From NCBI RefSeq assembly GCF_900111175.1, contig NZ_FOGI01000015.1, forward strand, positions 1-64,000: a stretch of 64,000 nt of DNA. Direction: 5' to 3'. Position 1 is the first letter of the stretch; each line of letters starts with the position of its first letter. Positions 50,219-58,756 of the stretch are shown here, one piece after another. The translations under genes were made by a program, and so were the position numbers. The notes under the pieces are model-generated. The model had not been told where the DNA came from. It was given only the letters and a program-made list of their open reading frames with translations, and ran no database searches. Origin of the DNA: Actinokineospora terrae (GTDB lineage: Bacteria > Actinomycetota > Actinomycetes > Mycobacteriales > Pseudonocardiaceae).

Positions 50219-51036
50219 ACGCCCTGCGGACGGCGGTGGTGACGATCACCCACCGACGTGACGACCACCTGCACCGGCAACGCCTCGGCCTGGCCACCGA
50301 TCCACCGGAGCTGCACGTGATCGTCGGGATGGATGACACACCGGAACTCCGGGCCGTGGCGGGCGCTGTGCCGGTGCGGTCGGTGTCGGTCTCCGGGGGA
50401 GAGGGTGGCCTGCCCCTGGCCCGAGCCCGCAACGCAGGCGCCGCCGCGGCCATCGACGCGGGCGCGGACCTGCTGATCTTCCTCGACGTCGACTGCGTCC
50501 CCGGCCCGCAGTTGGTGTCGCGGTACACCGCCGCTGGTGTTCCGGCGCCCGCGTTGCTCTGCGGTCCCGTCGCCTACTTACCGCCCCCACCCCAGGGTGG
50601 CTATCCCCTCGACGGCCTCGACGCGTTGGCACCACCACACCCGGCCCGCCCCGCACCCGCCCCCGGTGATGTCGTCGCCGAGGACCGGTTCGAGCTGTTC
50701 TGGTCGCTCTCGTTCGCCACCACGGCCGAGACCTGGGCCCACCTCGGCGGCTTCCACGAGGCCTACTCCGGCTACGGCGCCGAGGACACCGACTTCGCCC
50801 TCACCAGCCGTGCCGCGGGCGCCACCCTCCACTGGGTGGGCGGCGCAGAGGCATACCACCAACACCACCCACCGACTCGGCTCGACCCCGACCGCGCCCC
50901 CGAGATCGTGCGCAACGCCACCACCTTCCACCGCCGCCACGGCTACTGGCCCATGCGCGACTGGCTGCTGGACCTGGCCGCCATGGGGCTCGTCCGCTTC
51001 GACCCCGCCCACGACCTCCTGCGGCTGCTTGGCTGA
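50215..51036 (+). CDS. family 2 glycosyltransferase (galactosyltransferase-like)
   Basis: A 273-residue GT-A enzyme. It starts TAVVTITHRRDDHLHRQ, has the DxD motif in LIFLDVDCVPGP, and the acceptor segment LGGFHEAYSGYGAEDTDFALTSRA is typical of galactosyltransferase-related GT2 proteins. The GTG start overlaps the previous stop (GTGA). It ends the rightward operon, just before the regulator at 51082. Together with the other GT2 gene it suggests two chain-extension steps in one glycan pathway. Confidence 0.85.
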   Translation: MNALRTAVVTITHRRDDHLHRQRLGLATDPPELHVIVGMDDTPELRAVAGAVPVRSVSVSGGEGGLPLARARNAGAAAAIDAGADLLIFLDVDCVPGPQLVSRYTAAGVPAPALLCGPVAYLPPPPQGGYPLDGLDALAPPHPARPAPAPGDVVAEDRFELFWSLSFATTAETWAHLGGFHEAYSGYGAEDTDFALTSRAAGATLHWVGGAEAYHQHHPPTRLDPDRAPEIVRNATTFHRRHGYWPMRDWLLDLAAMGLVRFDPAHDLLRLLG

Positions 51037-51037
51037 C

Positions 51038-51075
51038 AGGTGGCCACGGGCCAGAGGTGGCCATTCGCCTACACT
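51038..51075 (+). promoter_or_regulatory. direct repeats and leaderless-type -10 of the TrmB/LuxR regulator
   Basis: AGGTGGCCA occurs twice, at 51038-51046 and 51055-51063, 17 bp apart. A TAnnnT-type -10 (TACACT, 51070-51075) lies six bases before ATG 51082, the spacing expected for a leaderless mRNA, and no ribosome-binding site is present. The repeats sit where a -35 would be and may be an autoregulatory site. Confidence 0.5.
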
Positions 51076-51081
51076 GCCGTG

Positions 51082-52047
51082 ATGGATGCGTTCGACGTCG
51101 GGTTCTTGGAGCCGATTGGGCTCGGGCGGGTCGAAGGGGCGGTCTACCTGCGGCTTCTCCGGTCGCCGAGGGCTGATGCCAGTGAGCTCGCCGCTGACCT
51201 CGACGTGTCCGGGAGTCGGTTGGGGAAGGCGATCGGGAACCTGGTCGCGGCCGGGTTGGTGGCGAAGCTGGCGGTGCGGCCGGTGCGGTACGTGCCTGCG
51301 CCGCCGCAGGTGGCTATCGACGCGTTGGCGTTGCGCAGGGCTGAGGAACTGGACCGGCTGCGGGCGACAGCCCGGGATCTGGCGGCCGCATACGAAGAGG
51401 CGCCTCGGGGGCACGCGGCCGACCTGATCGAGCTGATCGAGGGCGGATCGGCCGTGCGCCACCACATCGCGCAGCTGCAGCTCGCCGCGCAGGAGGAGGT
51501 GCTGATCATCGACTGCCCGCCGTACCTGGGCGGCACCCCGGAGTTCAACGTCACCGAGCTCCAGGCGCTGCAGCGCGGCGTCGCCTACCGCTCGATCTAC
51601 CACATGCCGCTGCTCGACGACCCGACCCGGCTGGCCCAGGTCGCCACCTACACCGAGGCGGGCGAGCAGGCCCGCGCCCTGGTCGACGTCCGGATGAAGA
51701 TGATGATCGCCGACCGCCGGGTGGCCCTGCTGCCGCTGAGCTCCGACGAACCCGACACCGGCGCCCGCATCGTCGTGCACCGCTCCCCGCTGCTGACCGC
51801 GCTGGTCGCCTGCTTCGACCTGCTGTGGGACCGCGCCACCCCCATCGGCACCGCCCTGCGCGGCACCCGCCGCGACAAGGAGATGCTGGCCCTGCTCGCC
51901 TCCGGCATGAAGGACGCCGCGATCATGCGCTCGCTCGACATCACCCAGCGCACGATGACCCGCCGGATGACCGAACTCCTCGACGAACTCGGCGCCGCCA
52001 CCCGCTTCCAAGCAGGCATCCAGGCCAACCGCCGCGGCTTGGTCTAG
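51082..52047 (+). CDS. TrmB-type/LuxR-type double-HTH transcriptional regulator
   Basis: A 321-residue regulator. The N-terminal winged helix (about residues 14-70: GAVYLRLLRSPRADASELAADLDVSGSRL) is TrmB/MarR-like. A central sensor region of about 180 residues follows, with EEVLIIDCPPYLGG. A C-terminal LuxR-type HTH (about 260-315: LLASGMKDAAIMRSLDITQRTMTRRMTELLDELG) completes it. Such proteins are numerous in Pseudonocardiales and often control secondary metabolism; the target here is unknown. The gene appears leaderless. Confidence 0.82.
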   Translation: MDAFDVGFLEPIGLGRVEGAVYLRLLRSPRADASELAADLDVSGSRLGKAIGNLVAAGLVAKLAVRPVRYVPAPPQVAIDALALRRAEELDRLRATARDLAAAYEEAPRGHAADLIELIEGGSAVRHHIAQLQLAAQEEVLIIDCPPYLGGTPEFNVTELQALQRGVAYRSIYHMPLLDDPTRLAQVATYTEAGEQARALVDVRMKMMIADRRVALLPLSSDEPDTGARIVVHRSPLLTALVACFDLLWDRATPIGTALRGTRRDKEMLALLASGMKDAAIMRSLDITQRTMTRRMTELLDELGAATRFQAGIQANRRGLV

Positions 52048-52964
52048 CGGCCGAACAGCTCGACCGCCAGCTCGCGCACCGAGGCCATCACCGAGCGGTC
52101 CCGCGTGGGGCGGGGGAGTGGCAGCATGAGTCGGATCTCGTCGTCGGTGGCGGGACGGGTCGACTGGGCGGCGGTGCGGAGGGTGTCGCGGTCCACGGTG
52201 CTGGAGGCGCTGATGCGGATCTCCTGGGCACCGATGACCCGGATGTACTGCTGGGTGTCGTCGAAGACCTCATAACGGAGCGCGGGTGACTCGGTCTCAC
52301 AGGTCAGCGCCCCGTAGGTGCACTGCCCCGGCGTCGTTCCCAGCGGCGGGCCGACGGCGATGTAGCTGGAGCCCGACCTCGACGAGAGGTGCCAGGTCCT
52401 CTGCTGGGGCATCGGTTCGTAGCCTGGGACTGTGGTCACCATGAGCGACGCCCGGTCCAGTTGCGCCGCGGCGAGCCGTTGGTCCACATCGGAGGGCACG
52501 GCCCCGGCGAGCGCGTGCAGCAACACCAGACTGCCCGCCACGAACACCACCAACGACCCGAGCGACAAGTACCAGCGCCGCAACAGCACCCCCGCCACCA
52601 GCGCAAACGGAACCGCGCCAAGCAACAACCACAACGGCTGAGACTGACTGACGCGCAACCGCGCCTCGTCGGTGATATCCCAAGCGAGCAGCCAAAGCCC
52701 GAACCCGACACCGCCGACGAGCGCAGCCCACACAAACCGTCCACCCCGGCTGGCTGGCAGCCACGATGCCTCGGGCGCCACCCGGGCCACGGCCATCAGG
52801 ACCACCACGAACAGCACGGGGGCTAGGACGAGCACCGCGGAGCCGCCACCGAACATCGCGATAACCCCGAAGCTGACGGCCAGCGGCGCCAGGAAGGCAC
52901 CCGCCAGCCCCGCCAATCCGACCTGCGCCAGCGACCGCTTGGCAGACTCCCCAGTCCCGTTCAC
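52044..52964 (-). CDS. membrane protein of unknown function
   Basis: A 306-residue protein with five or six hydrophobic helices in the first 160 residues, then an extracytoplasmic domain of about 145 residues with PGQCTYGALTCETES (two cysteines) and beta-rich character. I recognise no family. The GTG start 52964 is the first in frame. The gene overlaps the convergent regulator by 4 bp at the stop codons. Lower-confidence start. Confidence 0.65.
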   Translation of the reverse strand: MNGTGESAKRSLAQVGLAGLAGAFLAPLAVSFGVIAMFGGGSAVLVLAPVLFVVVLMAVARVAPEASWLPASRGGRFVWAALVGGVGFGLWLLAWDITDEARLRVSQSQPLWLLLGAVPFALVAGVLLRRWYLSLGSLVVFVAGSLVLLHALAGAVPSDVDQRLAAAQLDRASLMVTTVPGYEPMPQQRTWHLSSRSGSSYIAVGPPLGTTPGQCTYGALTCETESPALRYEVFDDTQQYIRVIGAQEIRISASSTVDRDTLRTAAQSTRPATDDEIRLMLPLPRPTRDRSVMASVRELAVELFGR

Positions 52965-53190
52965 GCGGTCACCCTTGCATGGGCGCCCCTGCCTGGGTAT
53001 CCGTGGAACTACTCATGCGCTGACTGTCTCGGACGGCACCGCTGCGCCGTCGACAACCACGCCCAGGTCAATCCTCGGCCAAATGGGTCTCCACTGGTCC
53101 AACTGAGTGGTGTTTGCCATTGTGGGGCCATCGCGCCATGGTTGCGTGCTATCAACTGGTTCGCCGCCAACGGGATAGGGGTCAAAAGAA

Positions 53191-54069
53191 TTGAGCCGCC
53201 CGCGCAAACAGGAGCAGGACTACGCTTCGTCGTACGGCGCAGGAGCCGACACCCTCGCGTATGTGGCAGCGGCGATCGCCCGTGATCCGTTGACCATCGC
53301 CTTCTTTGGCTTGTTCGGCTTCATTAGCGCACTGGTCGCGCTGGTGAAACCCAACCCGAGAAGGGTTCGCAAGAACCTGGTTGTTCTTCTGGTTTCATTG
53401 GCCATCCTGGTTGGCGACACAGGCTGGGTGCTCTACACCCACAGGAATGAGATCTGGCCAGCTACCAACATGCAAGCTGCGACGCAAGGACCATCGGTGG
53501 CGCCGCCGACGTCGACTCCGCCTGACATCATCACCACCAGTGTCGTGCCGCCCGGGTCCTTGCCTCCCCCTCCTGCCTCACCGCAACCTCCCCCGCCGTC
53601 GGATGATCTTCCCCCTTCCGCGACACTGCCCACAAAACCTCCCAGCACTGGACCGGGTACATCCGTGCCGCCTCTACCGGAACCCGAACCGGCGCCGCGC
53701 CGTCCCGCGATCATCAACGTTGGCGGGAACTCGAACCATATCGCCGACCTCGAAGAGGCGGAGACGGGAATGCTGGAATCCAGATCGTTGGAGTACAGCT
53801 GGGATATCCAGTTTCCCTACCAGGAGAAGGATTACCAGAACTTCCAGGTTCGAGCGTACGCCGTGCCATGGAATGGCAAGCCTACCTACCAGCAGTGCTT
53901 GGACGTCGTGACAATCAAGCCCGCAACCGGCACCACCACCAAGGTTCCTGTCGGGCCCCCAGGTTCTTGGTACTGCGTCAGCACGAAAGAAGGAGCCACA
54001 GCGCGCCTCCAAGTGACGGCGGTCACCGAGGACAACAAGGCGATCAGGATCGCTTACTCACTGTGGTAG
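53191..54069 (+). CDS. hypothetical exported/anchored protein with Pro-rich linker
   Basis: A 292-residue protein of lower G+C than its neighbours. It has one or two transmembrane helices (about residues 30-85), a Pro/Thr/Ser-rich linker (about 100-165), and a C-terminal domain of about 120 residues with two cysteines (QQCLDVV and WYCVST). The C-terminal domain may be a small extracytoplasmic beta domain. No family is recognised. The TTG start at 53191 has only a weak upstream purine stretch, so the true start is uncertain. It ends 25 bp from the convergent ligase gene. Confidence 0.6.
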   Translation: MSRPRKQEQDYASSYGAGADTLAYVAAAIARDPLTIAFFGLFGFISALVALVKPNPRRVRKNLVVLLVSLAILVGDTGWVLYTHRNEIWPATNMQAATQGPSVAPPTSTPPDIITTSVVPPGSLPPPPASPQPPPPSDDLPPSATLPTKPPSTGPGTSVPPLPEPEPAPRRPAIINVGGNSNHIADLEEAETGMLESRSLEYSWDIQFPYQEKDYQNFQVRAYAVPWNGKPTYQQCLDVVTIKPATGTTTKVPVGPPGSWYCVSTKEGATARLQVTAVTEDNKAIRIAYSLW

Positions 54070-54094
54070 CCATAGGACGGACCAACGCTTCAGG

Positions 54095-56080
54095 CTAGAC
54101 GATCCCGGCGGTGATGAGTAGTTGCCAGATCTCGCTCTGGTCCACTACCGCCACTTCGTGTTTCTCCGCCTTGGTCAGCTTGCTCGCGCCCACGTCCGCG
54201 CCCGTGATCAGCATGTCGGTGCTGGCGGACACAGAGGACGCCGTGGTGGCGCCTGCCTTCTCGCACAGGCGCTGGAATGTCGGCCGGGGCACTTTCTCGC
54301 CGGTGCGGGGGTCGTTGATGGCGCCTGTCACGACCACCGTCTTGCCCGCCAGCGGGGCATCCGAGGAGATGACAGGGGGCAGATCCTCGTCGCGGACGTC
54401 CAGGGATACGCCCAGGGCGCGGAGGCGGTCGAGTTCGGGGCGGAGTCGTCGCAGGTGCTCGGTGAGGGAGGCGGCTACGCGTGGGCCGATGTCCTCGACG
54501 GAGACCAGGCGCTCCACATCGGCGTCGGCGACTTCTTCCAGGGAGCCGAAGCCTGCGCGGCAGAGGCGGGTCGCGGTGCCCTCGGATGCCATGGGGATGG
54601 CCAGGCCGATGAGGGCTCGGCGGAGGCCGACCGGGCGGCTGGCGGCGATGGAGTCGATCATGCGGGTGGCGGAGACCTCGCCGACGCGGTCGAACTCCAG
54701 GAGTTGGTCCTTGGTGAGGGTGTAGAAGTCAGACGGGTGTTCCAGGATCCCGGCCTCGGCGAGTCGCTCGATCCACACCGGACCGACGGCCTCGATGTCC
54801 GCCGCCGCCCGGGACGCCCAGTGCACGAGCCTGCGGACGGTCTGGGCCGGGCAGGCGACGTTGGTGCAGAACAGTTCCCGGCTGTTGCCCTGCTCGATCA
54901 ACCCCTGCCCGCACGACGGACACTCCGACGGCGGCACGATCTCCCGCTCCGCGCCCGTGCGCTTGGACTCGTCGAGCACCCCGGCGACGAACGGGATCAC
55001 GTCCCCGGCCCGGCGGACCAGCACCGTGTCGCCGATGCGGATGCCGCGCGCCTTGATCACCTCCTGGTTCGCCAGCGTCGCGCGGGTGACCGTCGTGCCA
55101 CCCACGAACACCGGTTCCAGCTGGGCGACCGGAGCGATCTTGCCCGTCTTGCCCACGTCCCACAGCACGTCGGAGAGCACAGTGGACTTCTCCTCGGCGG
55201 CGAACTTGAAGGCCAAAGCCCCTCGCGGCGAGTTCGACCGCGTGCCGGCAGCGGCATACGCCCCACGGTCGGCGAGCCGCAGGACCGCACCGTCGAGGTC
55301 GTAGTCCAGGTCGTTGCGGTGCTGCTCGATCTCGGTGATCACCGCCTGCGCGGCCTCGGCCTCGTGGCAGTGCCGCATGTCGGCCGCGGCGAACCCGAGC
55401 GTGGTCAGGCCCAGCTCCAAGTCCGCTTCGGCGGCGGAGGCGTCCAGGTCGAACGCGAAGAAGGTCAGGTTCCGACCGGCGACCGTGGCCGGGTCCTTCG
55501 CCCGCAGGGTGCCCGCGGCGGCGTTGCGCGGGTTGATCAGCGGCTTGTCCGGGTGCGCGGCGTTGTAGGCGGTGAACGTCGATCGCAGCATCACCGCCTC
55601 GCCGCGCACCTCCACCACCCCGGGCGCGTCGATCCGCGACGGCACCCCGCCGACCAGCGCCCTGACCAGCTGCGTCACGTCGTCGCCGGTCGTGCCGTCA
55701 CCCCGGGTGACCGCCCGCAGCAGCCCGCCGTCGCGGTAGACCAACGCCAGCGACAACCCGTCCAGCTTCGGCATCACGACCACCGGCTGACCGGGGAACC
55801 GCGCGAAGAACGCCGCGACCTGCTCGGCCTTGGTCGCCTTCTCCAGCGACAGCATCGGCCGCGAGTGCCGTACCGGCGCGTGCAGCACCGCGGGCGCGCC
55901 CACCTGGTCCAGCGGGTTCGGGTCCGGCGCCAGCTCTGGGTTGGCCTCGATCAGCCCGCGCAGCTCGTCCTCGATGCCGTCGTACTCGGCGTCGGCCACC
56001 AGCGGCGACCCCCGGTAGTAGGCGTCCCGCAGCACCACGACCTGGTCGGCGAGCTCCCGAATGCGTCCCTCAACGTCCAC
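54095..56080 (-). CDS. ligA: NAD-dependent DNA ligase, probably an accessory copy
   Basis: A 661-residue LigA-type enzyme. Domain order is Ia (with YYRGSPLVADAEYDGIEDEL), adenylation domain with Lys105 in VMPKLDGLSLAL, OB fold, a four-Cys zinc finger (CPSCGQ then CTNVACPAQ), helix-hairpin-helix repeats, and a C-terminal BRCT domain from about 575 (GKTVVVTGAINDPRTG). It seals nicks using NAD+. It is more diverged in domain Ia than typical actinobacterial LigA, so it may be a second ligase. GTG 56080 follows TAGCGT by 7 bases, suggesting a leaderless mRNA. Confidence 0.9.
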   Translation of the reverse strand: MDVEGRIRELADQVVVLRDAYYRGSPLVADAEYDGIEDELRGLIEANPELAPDPNPLDQVGAPAVLHAPVRHSRPMLSLEKATKAEQVAAFFARFPGQPVVVMPKLDGLSLALVYRDGGLLRAVTRGDGTTGDDVTQLVRALVGGVPSRIDAPGVVEVRGEAVMLRSTFTAYNAAHPDKPLINPRNAAAGTLRAKDPATVAGRNLTFFAFDLDASAAEADLELGLTTLGFAAADMRHCHEAEAAQAVITEIEQHRNDLDYDLDGAVLRLADRGAYAAAGTRSNSPRGALAFKFAAEEKSTVLSDVLWDVGKTGKIAPVAQLEPVFVGGTTVTRATLANQEVIKARGIRIGDTVLVRRAGDVIPFVAGVLDESKRTGAEREIVPPSECPSCGQGLIEQGNSRELFCTNVACPAQTVRRLVHWASRAAADIEAVGPVWIERLAEAGILEHPSDFYTLTKDQLLEFDRVGEVSATRMIDSIAASRPVGLRRALIGLAIPMASEGTATRLCRAGFGSLEEVADADVERLVSVEDIGPRVAASLTEHLRRLRPELDRLRALGVSLDVRDEDLPPVISSDAPLAGKTVVVTGAINDPRTGEKVPRPTFQRLCEKAGATTASSVSASTDMLITGADVGASKLTKAEKHEVAVVDQSEIWQLLITAGIV

Positions 56081-56141
56081 GCCCCGAACGCTACCCACCA
56101 CCACCGACACCGCACGACTCCGCGGCACGAGTCCACTGAGG

Positions 56142-56177
56142 CCGTGCGCGCGCCCTTGGTGGAGGGCGCGCGCACGG
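56142..56177 (-). terminator. subtilase terminator
   Basis: A perfect 14-bp GC-rich stem (CCGTGCGCGCGCCC with GGGCGCGCGCACGG) with an 8-base loop lies 9 bp after the subtilase stop and before the ligase promoter. It should isolate the two minus-strand genes. Confidence 0.8.
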
Positions 56178-56185
56178 GTCACAGG

Positions 56186-57766
56186 TCAGGAACTGGTGTA
56201 ACCGAGCAGGCCCTCCGAGGTCTGGCCCTCGCAGTTGCTCTGGTTGGACTCCATGTGGTCGCCGTTGGCGCGGACCAGGCAGCGGTAGAGGCCGATGGTG
56301 AAGGTGCCGGTGGGCACCGAGTGGACGTAGCCCAGGACGCCGAGGCGGCCGCGACCTTCGCAGAGGGGGTCGAGGGAGGTGAAGTAGTCGATGTAGCTCC
56401 AGTTGACCTGGCAGCGGTACAGCGCGTGCGTGCCGGGCTGGGGGGCGACGTAGACGCCGCCGAGGGGGCCTTCGTAGCGGTAGCCCGCGCCCTGGGCGGT
56501 GGTGGCGGTGACGTGGTCCTTGCCGTTCCAGTAGCGGCCGAGGGACTTGATCGTGGCCGTGGGCGGCGCGGTGCCGGTGTAGAGCAGCCCGGAGACCGCA
56601 CCGCCGTCAGTGACCTTCTCCGGGGTGGAAGCGGCGATGAGACCGGCCTGCACGGCGGCCGGGGTGGCGCCGGGGTTGGCCGCCACGTACAGGGCCGCGG
56701 CCCCCGCGACGTGCGGTGACGCCATCGAGGTGCCGTCGAGGGAGGTCGCGTCGGTGTCCGAGGTGTACCAGGACGAGGTGATGCCCGCGCCGGGTGCGTA
56801 GATGTCGGTGCAGGTGCCGAAGTTGGAGAAGCTCGCGCGCCGGTCGGCGGCGTCGGAGGCGTTGACGGTGATCGCCTCGGCGACCCGGGCCGGGCTGAAG
56901 CCGCAGGCGTCGGCGGCGGAGTTGCCGGAGGCGACCGCGTAGGTGATGCCGGAGTTGATCGAGTTCCGGATCGCGTTCTCCAGCGGCACGCTGGCCGCCG
57001 ACGCGGTGCCACCCAGGCTCATGTTCGCCACGGCGGGGCGCGTGGCGTTCGCGGTGACCCAGTCGACGCCGCTGATGATGGCCGCGTAGGAGCCGGAGCC
57101 CGCGCAGTTGAGGACCTTGACCGCGACCAGCCGAACCCCCTTGGCCACGCCGTACTGGGCACCGCCGATGGTGCCCGCGACGTGCGTGCCGTGCCCGTTG
57201 CAGTCGGTGTTGTTGGTGTCGACCGCGTTGAAGCCCCAGCTCGCGCGGCCGCCGAAGGTCGTGTGTGTGGTGCGGATGCCGGTGTCGAGGACGTACGCGG
57301 TCACCCCCGCGCCGGTGCCGGTGTACTCGTAGGTGCCGGACAGCGGCAGGTCGCGCTGGTCGATCCGGTCCAGCCCCCACGACGGCGGGTTCGGCTGGAT
57401 GTCGGACGCCCGGACCACACCGTTCTCACTCACCGACGCCACGGCCGGGTCGGCCGCCAGCCTGCGCGCGCTCGTCGCGTTGGTGGTGACGGCGAACCCG
57501 CGCAGCGCGTGCTGCCAGGTCTGGGTGACGCTACCGCCGTAGCGGGCGGCGAGGCTCGACGCGGTCTGCGCGGCGGACACGGCCCCGGTGTCCTTGAGCA
57601 CGACCACGTACTGGTCCGGCACCGCCTCCGCGGCACGGGCCACGGTGGCCTCGGCCGCGTCCGCGCTCACCGGCCCGACGGCCAACGCCGCCGTCACGAC
57701 GGCCGCGGTTCCCACCGCCCGCCATAAGAACCCGCCACGCCGACGCCCGATCCGTTGTGCTGACAA
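56186..57766 (-). CDS. secreted S8 (subtilisin-like) serine protease with DUF5648-like C-terminus
   Basis: A 526-residue exported protease. Signal peptide (about 1-38), I9 inhibitor propeptide (about 50-118), then the catalytic domain with Asp161 (YVLDTGIR), His192 (GHGTHVAG), oxyanion Asn282 (ASGNSA) and Ser347 (GTSMASPHVAG). The last 130 residues hold two DUF5648-like repeats (YRYEGPLGGVYV; GDHMESNQSNCEG), proposed to bind carbohydrate or cell wall. TTG 57766 is preferred (AGGAGGA 5 bases upstream); GTG 57769 lies too close. Proteinase-K/aqualysin-like in layout. Confidence 0.92.
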   Translation of the reverse strand: MSAQRIGRRRGGFLWRAVGTAAVVTAALAVGPVSADAAEATVARAAEAVPDQYVVVLKDTGAVSAAQTASSLAARYGGSVTQTWQHALRGFAVTTNATSARRLAADPAVASVSENGVVRASDIQPNPPSWGLDRIDQRDLPLSGTYEYTGTGAGVTAYVLDTGIRTTHTTFGGRASWGFNAVDTNNTDCNGHGTHVAGTIGGAQYGVAKGVRLVAVKVLNCAGSGSYAAIISGVDWVTANATRPAVANMSLGGTASAASVPLENAIRNSINSGITYAVASGNSAADACGFSPARVAEAITVNASDAADRRASFSNFGTCTDIYAPGAGITSSWYTSDTDATSLDGTSMASPHVAGAAALYVAANPGATPAAVQAGLIAASTPEKVTDGGAVSGLLYTGTAPPTATIKSLGRYWNGKDHVTATTAQGAGYRYEGPLGGVYVAPQPGTHALYRCQVNWSYIDYFTSLDPLCEGRGRLGVLGYVHSVPTGTFTIGLYRCLVRANGDHMESNQSNCEGQTSEGLLGYTSS

Positions 57767-58152
57767 CACTTCCTCCTGTGCCTGGGTCACCGACCACCCG
57801 GCCTCGGGGTGGTCCGGGCACCGAGCCTGCATCAGTCGGGGACCACTTCCATAGCGCCCATCCGACTCACGCCATCGGCGGCCGGACACCCCTGACGGCG
57901 CAATGCCGTCGCACACCGCGACCGCTCAAACCGTTGCCTGCAAAGCAAAAGGCCCACCGCTGCCGCTGACCCCTAAAGGACTGGACCACCACGGTGATTA
58001 CGGCCCGGTACGCGTAACACGACGCGGCGCCGCCACATGCCGGTCCGTGCCGCCGAGAGGTCGACATACCACGCGTTCACCCCGCCCGGGCGCCCTGGAG
58101 TGGCCCGTTCGCCAGCCCGGGGACACCAGCCATGAGCCACGGTGGCTTGCAT
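57767..58152. other. divergent intergenic region, no gene recognised
   Basis: This region of nearly 390 bp separates the subtilase and the ribbon-helix-helix regulator. It includes a locally AT-richer patch near 57940-57960 (GCAAAGCAAAAGG). No RNA gene, riboswitch core or convincing promoter was found. It must hold the subtilase promoter. Confidence 0.5.
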
Positions 58153-58182
58153 TGGTGCCACGCGTGTGCCACAGTGGTGCCA
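58153..58182 (+). repeat. three GTGCCA repeats with 11-bp period at the regulator start
   Basis: GTGCCA occurs at 58155, 58166 and 58177, exactly 11 bp apart, the last one ending on the A of the ATG at 58182. Two of them are extended to TGGTGCCA. Helically phased short direct repeats are the usual binding sites of ribbon-helix-helix proteins, and the gene that follows encodes one. Autorepression is likely. Confidence 0.65.
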
Positions 58183-58685
58183 TGGACCTGACCCCGTACG
58201 TGAGCAACCTCGGCCGTGAGTTCGCCACCCTCGCCGAAGCGGGCGGCGACGAGGCCCGCGCGCTGGTCGAGCAGCTGACCGGGGCGCTGGAGTCGGCGAT
58301 CAGGATGACGCTGCTCGACGCGCTCTCGGCGGCCACGGACGAGATCACCCGCGACCTCGCACCCGGCTCCGTGGAGCTGCGCCTGCGCGGCCGCGACCCG
58401 AACTTCGTCGTGACCGCGCCACCGGTCGGTCCGACGCAGGACACGACCGAGGACGACCCGGCGGACGGTCCGCTGATCGCCGAGGACGGCCCGAGCTCGC
58501 GGATCAACGTGCGCCTGCCCGAGCAGCTCAAGACCGCCGTCGAGGAAGCGGCGGCCAAGGAGGGCCGCTCGGTCAACGCCTGGCTGGTCCGCGCCGCCTC
58601 GACCGCCCTGCAGCGCTCCGACCAGCGACCGGAGCCCCGCACCGGCAAGCGCACCCAGCAGCGCATCACCGGCTGGGTCCGCTGA
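58182..58685 (+). CDS. Arc/CopG-type ribbon-helix-helix protein (HicB-like annotation)
   Basis: A 167-residue protein. Residues 1-60 form helices, then comes an acidic linker, and a C-terminal ribbon-helix-helix domain (about residues 105-148: INVRLPEQLKTAVEEAAAKE and SVNAWLVRAA). Arg/Lys-rich tail. RHH domains bind DNA as dimers. Such genes are often annotated as HicB-family antitoxins, but no toxin gene accompanies this one. It is followed by DUF4097 and an ABC exporter, a recurring actinobacterial arrangement, so it probably regulates that export operon and itself. Confidence 0.82.
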   Translation: MDLTPYVSNLGREFATLAEAGGDEARALVEQLTGALESAIRMTLLDALSAATDEITRDLAPGSVELRLRGRDPNFVVTAPPVGPTQDTTEDDPADGPLIAEDGPSSRINVRLPEQLKTAVEEAAAKEGRSVNAWLVRAASTALQRSDQRPEPRTGKRTQQRITGWVR

Positions 58686-58756
58686 CACCACCGCTCTCCC
58701 ACTCACCCGCACTGACCTGCGGTAACGCACCACCGACACCTGACTAGGGGACAGCC

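Noticed and set aside
54122..56719. An 865-residue open frame on the plus strand antisense to the ligase
   Set aside because: It is the mirror of the ligase and subtilase codon bias, rich in Gly, Arg, Val and His, with no domain; a GC-frame shadow.
57767..58152. A ydaO-type (c-di-AMP) riboswitch ahead of the secreted protease
   Set aside because: The conserved core of that riboswitch is not found on either strand in this gap.
58182..58685. A HicAB or other toxin-antitoxin pair
   Set aside because: No toxin-sized ORF with a recognisable fold lies next to the RHH gene; the following genes are DUF4097 and an ABC exporter.
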